DNA of 56,335 nucleotides, taken from assembly GCA_023399295.1 (NCBI GenBank), contig JAEWQF010000005.1, positions 1 through 56,335 on the forward strand, in the 5' to 3' direction. The stretch comes from Bacteroidota bacterium. GTDB taxonomy: Bacteria > Bacteroidota > Bacteroidia > Bacteroidales > Dysgonomonadaceae. A program made the translations under genes and the position numbers. Below, piece after piece: positions 42,319 through 51,310 of this stretch. A model generated the notes under the pieces. That model saw only the letters and a program-made list of their open reading frames with translations, was not told the DNA's origin and did no database searches. Within the stretch, counting starts at the first letter, position 1; every line of letters starts with the position of its first letter.

Positions 42319-44013
42319 TTATTCTGCTTTAAGTTTGAAAGGCTGAGACAATCTGACGAAGGAGTTATGCAATGCTTTGCAATAAGCTTCACTGTAATGT
42401 GCCACAAAGTGTGCCCAGTCAGCCTTGTCCGACAAGGTGGCAGCCCTCTTTTTTAACAGCTTAACCTGCTCCGCACTCTTCTGTGTGAAGTCCAGTACCA
42501 GCAGGGCAATCTCGTCGGCAACTTCGGTATGGTTGCTGTCATCCCGGTGGATTACCTCGATGCCGTCGTCCATCCCTTTCTGGTCGCCCTGTTTCTGTGC
42601 CCAAACGCCAAAGCCGGCCAATGTGGTGGTGATGGTGGGGATGGCGAAGGCCACGCTCTCATGCGGGGTGTATCCCCACGGCTCGTAGTAGGAGGGGAAG
42701 ACCGACAGGTCAAACCCGATCAACAGATCATAGTAGGGCAGGTTGAAGATGCCGTCATCCCCATTGAGATAGGAGGGTACGAAGATGATCTTCACCTTAT
42801 CTCCGGCCGCGTTGGTGAAACCGGTATGTCGCAGTTGTTTGAGCAGGTTGTCATGCTCCGGTTCCACCAGCTCATGGGTCACAAAGGAATAGCCGTTGCT
42901 GTTATCAGATCCGGAAGGGAGGGCCCCGCCCTTCAACAGAGCCTGAAGATCGGCCCGTGCTCCTTTGATCCAACCGGGTACCATGATGAAGGCGATCACA
43001 TCTTTTGTCAGACCGGGCATCTTGCGGAGACGGTTCATTGCTTCCACGTAGATATCCAGCCCCTTGTTCCTGTACTCGTAACGGCCACTGGTGCCCACAA
43101 GCAGTGCATCAGGGTCGACAGCGTGACCCAGCATCTTCTCCGCCACTCGGAGCAACACATGGCGTGCACGTTCACGGGCTTGCTGATAGGCTTTCCCTTT
43201 CGGAATGAAGTCTTTCTCGAACCCGTTGGGTGTTACTATGTCAGGTTGCCGCTGCAACAGCTGAGAGCACTCCCGCGCAGTAATGTCGCTCACGGTGGTG
43301 AAACAGTCCACATGTTGCGCTGCTTGCTTCTCGATGGAGTGCTTTGCCGTCATGTTGAGCTGGCGTGCCATCTGATCGCCATTGTACTCCTTCAGATGAT
43401 CGTAGAGCGGCAGGTTGTTGCCTGCAATGGAACGACCAATGGAGGTAGCATGCGTGGTGAAGAGAGTGGCTATCTTGGGCACATGCTTACGGATGTAAAG
43501 GGCACCTGCCCCCAGCATCCATTCGTTGAAATGTGCCACCACGTTGTCTGCCTCCAGATGGTGGTAACGGTAGAAACTCTCTATCAGGATGCCGGTGGCA
43601 ATGGCAAACATCACCGACTCGTGGTAATCGCCATAGGCATGCAACGAATCCACCCCGTAATCCTTCCACATGGAGGTGTAGATCTCGTTTTGCTTCTCGA
43701 AGAGGGAATTGAACTTCACAAGGAAGACGATCGGTTCTCCCGGCACAATCCACCGGCCGGCACGAATCTCAAGATGCTGGTTGCTCTGCGCAAAATCACG
43801 CCACTCGCCATAGAGGGTGCGGTCTTCCCGGAACCAGGGATTTTCCTGTTCCTGCCAGATATCGGGGCCGATGAAGAATAGGCGGTCTTTGTATAGTTTC
43901 TGTAGGGAGTTGGCTCGGGTGGAGAGTACGGTGTATATACCACCTACCTTGTTGCATACCTCCCAGCTGGTTTCGAAGATGTAGTCGGGTGTATGACGGG
44001 CATCGATCTGCAT
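42319..44013 (-). CDS. GT3-family glycogen synthase (eukaryote-like)
   Basis: The 564-residue protein starts with YIFETSWEVCNKVGGIYTVL, the block shared with animal and yeast glycogen synthases (GT3). Other blocks are FIGPDIWQEQENPWF, NVVAHFNEWMLGAGALYIRK, FTTHATSIGRSIAGN, HSIEKQAAQHVDCFTTVSDI, TPNGFEKDFI, GRYEYRNKGLDIYVEAM and FPSYYEPWGYTPHESVAFA with the catalytic-site glutamate region. The usual bacterial GlgA is GT5 and does not share this opening. GT3 enzymes use UDP-glucose. The ATG at 44013 is used; the upstream in-frame part crosses the divergent promoter. It pairs with the phosphorylase as synthesis and breakdown of stored glycogen. Confidence 0.92.
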   Translation of the reverse strand: MQIDARHTPDYIFETSWEVCNKVGGIYTVLSTRANSLQKLYKDRLFFIGPDIWQEQENPWFREDRTLYGEWRDFAQSNQHLEIRAGRWIVPGEPIVFLVKFNSLFEKQNEIYTSMWKDYGVDSLHAYGDYHESVMFAIATGILIESFYRYHHLEADNVVAHFNEWMLGAGALYIRKHVPKIATLFTTHATSIGRSIAGNNLPLYDHLKEYNGDQMARQLNMTAKHSIEKQAAQHVDCFTTVSDITARECSQLLQRQPDIVTPNGFEKDFIPKGKAYQQARERARHVLLRVAEKMLGHAVDPDALLVGTSGRYEYRNKGLDIYVEAMNRLRKMPGLTKDVIAFIMVPGWIKGARADLQALLKGGALPSGSDNSNGYSFVTHELVEPEHDNLLKQLRHTGFTNAAGDKVKIIFVPSYLNGDDGIFNLPYYDLLIGFDLSVFPSYYEPWGYTPHESVAFAIPTITTTLAGFGVWAQKQGDQKGMDDGIEVIHRDDSNHTEVADEIALLVLDFTQKSAEQVKLLKKRAATLSDKADWAHFVAHYSEAYCKALHNSFVRLSQPFKLKAE

Positions 44014-44040
44014 AAAATCAAATTCTTGTTGGAATGGGGA

Positions 44041-44069
44041 CAAAGGTAATAAAAAAAAGGATACCTTTG
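44041..44069. promoter_or_regulatory. Face-to-face -7 boxes of glycogen synthase and mfd
   Basis: CAAAGGTA (44041-44048; TACCTTTG on the minus strand) and TACCTTTG (44062-44069, plus strand) form an exact inverted repeat with 13 bases between them. They give starts near 44035 (-) and 44075 (+), matching the ATGs at 44013 and 44083. Each polymerase would cover the other's -7 box. Confidence 0.55.
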
Positions 44070-44082
44070 CACTTTCGTCTGA

Positions 44083-47000
44083 ATGGTTGAAACAATAGAC
44101 ATTACAGATTTTCAACGGCGGATGGACCACCATCCCAATATGGCAGCGGCAGGCTCGCTACTGGACAAGGTACACTTGTTGTCGGTAACCGGATTGCAGG
44201 GGTCGTCACGTGCTCTTTTTGCCGTATCGTTGTTCCGAAGAGCTCCCCGCACCTATCTTTATATCCTCAATGATGCCGAGACGGCCGGTTATTTCTACCA
44301 CGACCTGACACAGCTGATGGGTTCATCCGAAGTGCTTTTTTTTCCTTCCGCCTACAAACGGGCGGCACGCTACGGACAGCTCGATGCGGCTAACGAGGTG
44401 CTTCGGACCGAGACGCTGAGTCGCCTGCAGGGAGATTCCAACCCGTTGCTGATTGTCAGCTATCCGGATGCTCTGGCGGAGAAGACCGTCTCACGGCAAC
44501 AGCTGGCTGAAAAGACATTGAAACTGTCAACCGGTGAACGGGTCGATGCCTCCTTTGTCAGTGAGCTGCTCGATAGCTATGGGTTTCATTATGTTGATTA
44601 TGTCTACGAGCCGGGACAGTATGCGGTGCGGGGGAGTATTCTTGATGTCTTCTCTTTTTCCGGTGAGCTGCCCTTTCGAATAGACTTCTTTGGTGATGAG
44701 GTGGAAACCATTCGCAGCTTCGATCTGGAGTCACAGCTTTCGAAAGAGAAGCTCAACGAGGTGCGCATTGTACCCGAATTCGACCGCAATGGCGGGTTGC
44801 AGTCCTCGCTCTTCCATTCGCTCCCGGACAAGTCGGTGATCGCGGTGGAGGATATGCGCTGGATTGCCAGCCGTGTGGAATCGATCACCCAGGATGAGCT
44901 GCACATCGATCCCAAAGATGTGGAGTTTGTGAAGGCTGATCTGCTCACCAGAGAGGAATTTCTCGCCTGCATCACACCCTTCCGTCAGTTGCGGTTTGAT
45001 GCGAAGATGCTAGAGACACCCGATGCGGCCCTGCGCTTCCATACCACCCTGCAACCGCTCTACCACAAGAACTTCGATCTGCTGAGTGAGTCGCTCCACC
45101 AGTTTATGGATGACGGCTATACACTCTACATCCTGAGCGACAGTGAGAAGCAGCAAAAGCGACTCTATCATATCTTCGAAGACCGCAACGATCCCATCCC
45201 GTTCCTGCCGGTCAGCAAAACAGTGCACGAGGGTTTCACCTGTGAGACCCTGAAGATATGCTGTTTTACCGACCATCAGATCTTCGACCGTTTCCACAAA
45301 TACAGCCTCAAATCGGAAAAAGCACGCACCGGAAAGATCGCCCTCACAATCAAGGAGATCAATCAGTTGCAACAAGGTGATTACGTGGTGCACATGGATC
45401 ACGGCATCGGTCGTTTTGCCGGATTGGTCCGTCTGCGTATCGGGGAGAAGGTGCAGGAGGTGATCAAGCTCACCTATTTGAACAACGATGCGGTGTTTGT
45501 CTCCATTCACGCACTACACAAGGTCTCCAAATACAAGGGCAAGGAGGGAGAGGCACCACAGCTCAACAAGCTGGGATCCGGTGCCTGGGAAAAGGTAAAG
45601 GAACGGACCAAGAATAAGATCAAGGATATTGCACGCGATCTGATCAAGCTCTATGCACGACGCCAGGAGGAGAAGGGATATGCCTTTTCGCGAGACTCAT
45701 ACCTGCAGACTGAGCTGGAAGCCTCCTTCATGTATGAGGATACTCCCGATCAGATCAAGGCTACACACGATGTGAAGGCTGACATGCAGAGTGAACAGCC
45801 GATGGATCGGTTGATCTGCGGCGATGTGGGCTTTGGTAAAACCGAGATTGCTGTTCGTGCTGCCTTTAAAGCGGCAACCGACGGCAAACAGACTGCCGTG
45901 CTGGTGCCTACCACCGTGCTGGCTACCCAGCATTTTCATACTTTCCACGACCGCCTCGCCAACTTTCCGGTGAAGGTGGACTACCTCAGTCGCGCGCGCA
46001 GCAGCAAAGAACAGAAAGATATTCTCACCAACCTGAAAGAGGGTAAGATTGACATCCTGATCGGCACCCACCGCCTTGTGGGCAAGGATGTGCAGTTCAA
46101 GGACCTGGGGTTGCTCATTATCGATGAGGAGCAGAAGTTCGGCGTCTCAGTCAAGGAGAAGCTGAAACAACTCAAGGTCAACGTCGACACGCTTACCATG
46201 ACTGCCACACCCATCCCGCGAACCCTTCAGTTTTCGTTGATGGGCTCACGTGACCTTTCCACAATTGGGACCCCTCCACCCAATCGCTATCCGGTACAAA
46301 CGGAGGTGCACACCTTCGACATTGAGATCATCCGTGATGCGATCAACTTCGAGATGAGCCGCAATGGGCAGGTCTTCATCGTGAACAACCGCATCCAGAA
46401 CATCTACGAACTGGAGGCACTCATCAAAAGGGAGATACCCGATGTGCGGATTGCTGTGGGACACGGACAGATGGACCCGAAAAAACTGGAGGGGGTGATC
46501 GCCGATTTCATGGATCATGAACAGGATCTGCTGATAGCCACCACCATCATCGAGTCGGGCATCGACATGCCCAATGTGAACACCATCATTGTGATCGACG
46601 CGCAGAACTTCGGGTTGAGCGACCTGCACCAGTTGCGTGGCAGGGTGGGGCGCAGCAACCGCAAGGCGTTCTGTTACCTGCTGGCACCACCCTTGTACAC
46701 GCTGAGTGCCGACTCGCGTCGCCGACTGCAGGCCATTGAAAACTTCTCTGAGTTGGGAAGCGGCATTCACATCGCCATGCAGGACCTGGATATACGGGGT
46801 GCGGGCAATCTCCTGGGAGCTGAGCAGAGCGGTTTCATCGCCGACCTGGGTTATGAGACCTACCACAAGATTCTCACCGAGGCAGTACAGGAACTGCGCA
46901 AGGAGGAGTTCGCAGACCTGTACAGGGAGAAACAGGAGGCAGCGGCCGAGGCTGATGATTTTGTAGAAGATGTGCTGGTGGAGAGCGATCTGGAGTTGAT

Positions 47001-47427
47001 GTTCCCTGTGATGTACATTCCCAATGATGCGGAGCGTGTGGCGATTTACCGCGAACTGGACAATATCGAGACCGAGACCGAGATACTGGCGTTTACCACG
47101 CGGCTGGAAGATCGCTTTGGCAAGATACCCGCACAAGGCAGGGAGCTGATCCGCATTGTGCGGTTGCGGCGACTGGCCAAGATGTTAGGCATCGAGAAGG
47201 TGGTGCTGAAAAATTGTCAGATGACGCTGATCCTGATAGGCGATCCGGAATCACCCTATTACCGCTCTTCCCTCTTCGACAAGCTGTTGTTCTACCTGCA
47301 GCAGCATGCCCGCCAGTGTCAGCTGCGGGAAAATGGTAAAAAACGTTCCGTAATGATACGGAACGTAGACAGGGTGGAGTCAGCGGTATCCATCCTGGAG
47401 GAGATGCTCAGAACAACCGCTCAATAG
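44083..47427 (+). CDS. mfd: Transcription-repair coupling factor
   Basis: Mfd removes stalled RNA polymerase from DNA lesions and recruits UvrA. The 1114-residue protein has the UvrB-like N-terminal module (PSAYKRAARYGQLDAANEVL, VRGSILDVFSFSGELPFRIDFFGDEVE), the RNA-polymerase interaction domain (GDYVVHMDHGIGRFAGLV, about 430-490), the RecG-like motor (Walker A GDVGFGKTEIAVRAAFKA; DEEQ box LLIIDEEQKFGVSVKEKL; TATPIPRTLQFSLMGSRDLS; QLRGRVGRS) and the C-terminal TRCF domain. Its last 20 bases overlap the convergent cysK. Confidence 0.97.
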   Translation: MVETIDITDFQRRMDHHPNMAAAGSLLDKVHLLSVTGLQGSSRALFAVSLFRRAPRTYLYILNDAETAGYFYHDLTQLMGSSEVLFFPSAYKRAARYGQLDAANEVLRTETLSRLQGDSNPLLIVSYPDALAEKTVSRQQLAEKTLKLSTGERVDASFVSELLDSYGFHYVDYVYEPGQYAVRGSILDVFSFSGELPFRIDFFGDEVETIRSFDLESQLSKEKLNEVRIVPEFDRNGGLQSSLFHSLPDKSVIAVEDMRWIASRVESITQDELHIDPKDVEFVKADLLTREEFLACITPFRQLRFDAKMLETPDAALRFHTTLQPLYHKNFDLLSESLHQFMDDGYTLYILSDSEKQQKRLYHIFEDRNDPIPFLPVSKTVHEGFTCETLKICCFTDHQIFDRFHKYSLKSEKARTGKIALTIKEINQLQQGDYVVHMDHGIGRFAGLVRLRIGEKVQEVIKLTYLNNDAVFVSIHALHKVSKYKGKEGEAPQLNKLGSGAWEKVKERTKNKIKDIARDLIKLYARRQEEKGYAFSRDSYLQTELEASFMYEDTPDQIKATHDVKADMQSEQPMDRLICGDVGFGKTEIAVRAAFKAATDGKQTAVLVPTTVLATQHFHTFHDRLANFPVKVDYLSRARSSKEQKDILTNLKEGKIDILIGTHRLVGKDVQFKDLGLLIIDEEQKFGVSVKEKLKQLKVNVDTLTMTATPIPRTLQFSLMGSRDLSTIGTPPPNRYPVQTEVHTFDIEIIRDAINFEMSRNGQVFIVNNRIQNIYELEALIKREIPDVRIAVGHGQMDPKKLEGVIADFMDHEQDLLIATTIIESGIDMPNVNTIIVIDAQNFGLSDLHQLRGRVGRSNRKAFCYLLAPPLYTLSADSRRRLQAIENFSELGSGIHIAMQDLDIRGAGNLLGAEQSGFIADLGYETYHKILTEAVQELRKEEFADLYREKQEAAAEADDFVEDVLVESDLELMFPVMYIPNDAERVAIYRELDNIETETEILAFTTRLEDRFGKIPAQGRELIRIVRLRRLAKMLGIEKVVLKNCQMTLILIGDPESPYYRSSLFDKLLFYLQQHARQCQLRENGKKRSVMIRNVDRVESAVSILEEMLRTTAQ

Positions 47428-48316
47428 AGAGATAGCGCTCACCGGTGTCATAATTGAAGGTGAGGATCCGCACAGGTTTATCCAGTTCCGCAATCTTACG
47501 TGCGACAGCTGCCAGTGAAGCACCGGTGGAGATGCCTCCCAGGATGCCCTCTTCACGTGCCAGACGCCGTGCAAATGTGTAAGCCTCCTCTTCTTCAATC
47601 TTGATCACACTGTCGAGTACCCTGATGTCGAGTGTGTCGGGGATAAACCCGGCACCGATACCCTGCAGTGAGTGCGGACCCGCACGTCCCTCGGTGATGA
47701 TGGGCGAGTCGGCCGGCTCTACACCAATCACCTGCAGCGAAGGGAATGTTTTCTTCAACTCTCTACCCACTCCGGTGATGTGACCGCCGGTACCCATGCC
47801 GGTAATCAGAAAATCGAATCCCTCAGGGAAATCGGCAAGGATTTCCTGGGCGGTTGTCTCACCATGTGTGCGCGGGTTGTTTTCGTTGGTAAACTGTTGG
47901 GGGATCCAGGAACCGGGGATCTCCCGATGCAACTCCTCTGCCTTGGCAATGGCACCTTTCATCCCCTTTTCACGGGGTGTGAGCACCAGTTCCGCACCAT
48001 AGAGCGCCACCAGGCGTCTCCGTTCAACCGACATCGATTCGGGCATCACGATGATCACGCGATAGCCCTTTGTTGCTCCTACAAAGGAGAGACCCACACC
48101 GGTGTTGCCGGAGGTGGGTTCAATGATGGTGTCTCCCGGTCGTATCACTCCCTTTTGTTCGGCATCTTCCACCATCGCCAGGGCGATGCGATCTTTGATG
48201 CTGCCGGCGGGATTTTGCTTTTCCAGCTTGATCCATACCTCCTGATCTGGGAAAAGGTGTGACAGGCGCACATGCGGCGTGTTGCCGACGGTTTTAAGGA
48301 TGTTGTTGTACTTCAT
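47408..48316 (-). CDS. cysK: Cysteine synthase (O-acetylserine sulfhydrylase)
   Basis: CysK makes cysteine from O-acetylserine and sulfide using PLP. The 302-residue protein has the Schiff-base lysine in NPAGSIKDRIA (K41), the EPTSGNTGVGL substrate loop, GMGTGGHITGVGRELK for the PLP phosphate and GGISTGASLAA near the C-terminus. Cystathionine beta-synthase domains are absent. cysE lies 41 bases upstream on the same strand. The 3' end overlaps the convergent mfd by 20 bases. Confidence 0.95.
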   Translation of the reverse strand: MKYNNILKTVGNTPHVRLSHLFPDQEVWIKLEKQNPAGSIKDRIALAMVEDAEQKGVIRPGDTIIEPTSGNTGVGLSFVGATKGYRVIIVMPESMSVERRRLVALYGAELVLTPREKGMKGAIAKAEELHREIPGSWIPQQFTNENNPRTHGETTAQEILADFPEGFDFLITGMGTGGHITGVGRELKKTFPSLQVIGVEPADSPIITEGRAGPHSLQGIGAGFIPDTLDIRVLDSVIKIEEEEAYTFARRLAREEGILGGISTGASLAAVARKIAELDKPVRILTFNYDTGERYLSIERLF

Positions 48317-48357
48317 GATAATTCGTTGTTTAGCAGATTTGATCAGGTGCGAATGAG

Positions 48358-49179
48358 TCAGATGACGAAGTTGTGGGGTTCGTCGAAATCTTTCACGGTG
48401 CGGATCTTCACATCCACCGAGTTGTAGACCAACGAGTAGGGGATGACGCTTTGTGTGAGCCAGGCACCACCACCAATCACCGAGTCGTGGCCGATCACCG
48501 TCTCACCTCCCAGAATGGTGGCATTGGCGTAGATCACCACATTGTCTTCCACAGTGGGATGTCGTTTCACATTGGAGAGTTTCTTTTCCACATAGAGGGC
48601 ACCCAGTGTCACTCCCTGGTAGATTTTCACGTTGTCTCCAATTTCTGCCGTCTCACCAATCACGATGCCGGTGCCGTGGTCCATGAAGAAGTTCTTCCCG
48701 ATACGGGCAGCAGGATGGATGTCAATACCCACCCGGGCATGCGCATGTTCGGAGAAGAGACGGGAGATGAGCGGCAATCCCAGTTGGTAGAGCGCATGGG
48801 CAATGCGATGGGCACATAGCGCATAGAATCCGGGATAGGTGATCACCACCTCCTCCAGACTTTTTGCTGCCGGATCGTATTGCAGGTAACAGGCTGCATC
48901 CTTGTAGAGCCGTTCCTGCAATGCGGGATAAAGTGCAAAAAAAGCTTCCGTCTTCTCATCGGCCGCTTGTCGGTTGTGGAGCGTGGTGATGTTGGCATGC
49001 AGCATCACTGCCGCTCTCATGAGCCCCTCCTTCACCTGCATTCCCTGGGGACAGTCACAGATGGGAAACATGAGGTTGATCAGTGTGTCAATCACCTCTT
49101 CCAACTCACATTTGTTGACAGGTATATTGATTGGCTGTGGACTGAATTGGGCGATCAGTTCAAGGGTTTTATCGGTCAT
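48358..49179 (-). CDS. cysE: Serine O-acetyltransferase
   Basis: SAT acetylates serine with acetyl-CoA to give the CysK substrate. The 273-residue protein has an N-terminal helical domain (about 1-130) and a left-handed beta-helix of hexapeptide repeats: ARVGIDIHPAARIGKNFFMDHGTGIVIGETAEIGDNVKIYQGV-type order, with the catalytic His in MDHGTG. It ends in isoleucine (HNFVI); in other SATs this terminal Ile enters the CysK active site to form the cysteine synthase complex. It lies 27 bases after the DUF4954 gene and 41 before cysK. Confidence 0.95.
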   Translation of the reverse strand: MTDKTLELIAQFSPQPINIPVNKCELEEVIDTLINLMFPICDCPQGMQVKEGLMRAAVMLHANITTLHNRQAADEKTEAFFALYPALQERLYKDAACYLQYDPAAKSLEEVVITYPGFYALCAHRIAHALYQLGLPLISRLFSEHAHARVGIDIHPAARIGKNFFMDHGTGIVIGETAEIGDNVKIYQGVTLGALYVEKKLSNVKRHPTVEDNVVIYANATILGGETVIGHDSVIGGGAWLTQSVIPYSLVYNSVDVKIRTVKDFDEPHNFVI

Positions 49180-49206
49180 TGGATGGTTTGGTTTTTAATA
49201 TGGAAC

Positions 49207-51198
49207 TCATTCACTGAGATGGTTGATTCGTTCTATCAACTCTGCACCCAGTGCCTTTTTTTCTTCAATGTGCTTGAGGGTGGCGATGACAAACGGATTC
49301 TTGTCGAAAGCACCTCGCACATACTCGAAGTCGAGTGCTTTCTCCTGGATGTTGCCATCCGCACCAAAGCCGGTCTTGAAGGAGAGTGAGAACTCCTTGC
49401 GTGCATCACAATAGATCATCTCATCGAGGCTCACCACGCTCTCCTCCCATTTCTTTACGATCCGGATCACATCTGCCGCGGTAACGGTCTCGGCGGTCAG
49501 TTGGTAGAAGGTGAGTATCTTATCCCACGCCCAGGTCCATTCGTTTACATAGTAATTGGCATGCAGATCTGCAAATACCTCGTTGATCTCCTGCAGGCGT
49601 GTGATCTCCCCCGACTCGATTCGATTCAACAATGTGTCGATCTCCGTCTTGGGAGCGATCAGACCTGAGAGGTCGATCCATTCACCAAGACCAAGTGTTG
49701 TGCCTGGGTCGAGTCGCTGCCGTATCTCCTCATTGCTGTTGAAGCTGCTCTTCTCCAGCCGTTTGATGAGCGAGTTGCCAAGGAACTTGTGGATGATGAT
49801 CTCGTAAAGCTCCATCCCTCTTCTCAGTGATCGATTGGTGATGATACAACTCTGATAGGTATAGATCTCGGAGGTCTCACCGGCTGTGCGCTGCAGATTT
49901 CGGAGAATCTCCATACCGGCAAATACCTTCTGGATGGTGTAGGGACTCAAGAGGTTGAAGTTGATGCAATCCAGCCTGTCGGGGTCCTTCCGTTTGTCCC
50001 TTTCCGGCCACTTCTTGGCATCGCGGATGGTGCCCACACTTCGAAGGTTGACACCCGGGGCAATGTAGGAGCTGTTGTCCTTCTCCACAAGATAGGAGAA
50101 GGGCAGGTTGGAGGTGTCGGCATGCTGGTAGTGACGTCCCAGGATGAGTGAGAAGGCACCCACCTTGGCCGGCCAGAGCACGTATGAGTTGCTGGTGGTC
50201 TTGGCTCCTCTCTCCACAATACCCTGGTGGATGGGTCCCAGCTTGTACATGTGGTTGCTCTGGTTCGATCCTGAGCCTGCATTCATGAAGGAGAACATGC
50301 CTGCAATGAGGAGAGTCGACTTGTGGTGCGTTACCGTGTAGGGCCCCGCAAACAGCGCACAGGCCTCACCATTTTCCCCCTGGCAGTTGCTGAAGAAGAG
50401 CGAATCGGAGGCGGAGTAGCCGTGATCGATGTGACAGGCCTGGCCAATGAAGCAGCGGGTGATAAATGAGCCGCCGTCAACTGTGGATCCGGAAGAGATG
50501 ATGAAGTCCTCCGCGATCACGTTGCGACCAATATAGACCGGGTCAAACGCATTGCTGTTGATGCTGCCGTTCTTCAGCTTCATCGCACCGGTGATCATGG
50601 TGTGGGAGCCGATTCGGACATTCTTGATGTAGCCCACGTTGACGATCATGCTTCCATTGCCGATGGTTCCCCGGTCGGAAGCATGCTTGTCGCAATAGTG
50701 GTCGATGATCGCCTTCATTCGCTCGATCAATACCGGACGATGCCGGTAGAGAGAGTAGATATAGGCAAAGTGTGCGGAGAGCTTGTCGTTGATGTGCACT
50801 TCGCGACCACCGGTCTCGTTCAACACGCACACCTCCACGCCGTTCCCAAACTTGGTGAACCCATCCACCATGATCACATCCACATTCTGGATGAAACAAT
50901 CATCGCCGATGGTGTAATTGGCAATGTAGTTTTGCACATTCTCGATCACCACATTGTCGCCCACCTTACAGTTGTGAAGCAGGGCATGGTTGATGCCGGC
51001 ATGTTTTTTCAAACCACCGGCAAGGGGAAACTCCTTGTCAAAGAGTCCCAGTTCAATTTCACCGGAGAACTGAGTCTGTCTGATGTGGTCGGGAAGAAAC
51101 CCTTCTTTAACCCTGACGGTATTCCAGTTGGTACTGCTGCACCCGTTCTGTTGCAACGTCTGGATTTCTGATTCGGTCAATGATCTGAGCGGTCGCAT
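49207..51198 (-). CDS. DUF4954 protein with left-handed beta-helix repeats, function unknown
   Basis: The 663-residue protein resembles the Bacteroidetes DUF4954 family. The first two thirds read as degenerate hexapeptide repeats (HNCKVGDNVVIENVQNYIAN, YTIGDDCFIQNVDVIMVDGF, YIGRNVIAEDFIISSGSTVD), the fold of acyl- and nucleotidyltransferases. The middle holds conserved-looking blocks (HHKSTLLIAGMFSFMNAGSG, SNSYVLWPAKVGAFSLILGR) and the last 200 residues are helical. No established catalytic site is visible to me. It is first in an apparent DUF4954-cysE-cysK operon. A link to sulfur or acyl metabolism is suggested by position only. Confidence 0.8.
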   Translation of the reverse strand: MRPLRSLTESEIQTLQQNGCSSTNWNTVRVKEGFLPDHIRQTQFSGEIELGLFDKEFPLAGGLKKHAGINHALLHNCKVGDNVVIENVQNYIANYTIGDDCFIQNVDVIMVDGFTKFGNGVEVCVLNETGGREVHINDKLSAHFAYIYSLYRHRPVLIERMKAIIDHYCDKHASDRGTIGNGSMIVNVGYIKNVRIGSHTMITGAMKLKNGSINSNAFDPVYIGRNVIAEDFIISSGSTVDGGSFITRCFIGQACHIDHGYSASDSLFFSNCQGENGEACALFAGPYTVTHHKSTLLIAGMFSFMNAGSGSNQSNHMYKLGPIHQGIVERGAKTTSNSYVLWPAKVGAFSLILGRHYQHADTSNLPFSYLVEKDNSSYIAPGVNLRSVGTIRDAKKWPERDKRKDPDRLDCINFNLLSPYTIQKVFAGMEILRNLQRTAGETSEIYTYQSCIITNRSLRRGMELYEIIIHKFLGNSLIKRLEKSSFNSNEEIRQRLDPGTTLGLGEWIDLSGLIAPKTEIDTLLNRIESGEITRLQEINEVFADLHANYYVNEWTWAWDKILTFYQLTAETVTAADVIRIVKKWEESVVSLDEMIYCDARKEFSLSFKTGFGADGNIQEKALDFEYVRGAFDKNPFVIATLKHIEEKKALGAELIERINHLSE

Positions 51199-51263
51199 AA
51201 TGTGTATCTGGATTGGAGGATGAGTATGTCTGAAATTTGTGATCCTGTTGCCTGGGGGGTACA

Positions 51264-51298
51264 GAAAAAAGCGAGACTCCCCTGTGGGAATCCCGCTT
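51264..51298 (-). terminator. Intrinsic terminator of recA
   Basis: On the minus strand a GC-containing stem (AAGCGGGATTCCC with GGGAGTCTCGCTT, one internal mismatch, loop ACAG) runs into six T. It separates recA from the DUF4954-cysE-cysK unit. Confidence 0.85.
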
Positions 51299-51310
51299 CA
51301 GTGCTTCTCT

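Noticed and set aside
42529..43881. 450-codon plus-strand frame opposite glycogen synthase
   Set aside because: Antisense shadow of a well-supported gene; no signal, motif or coding character.
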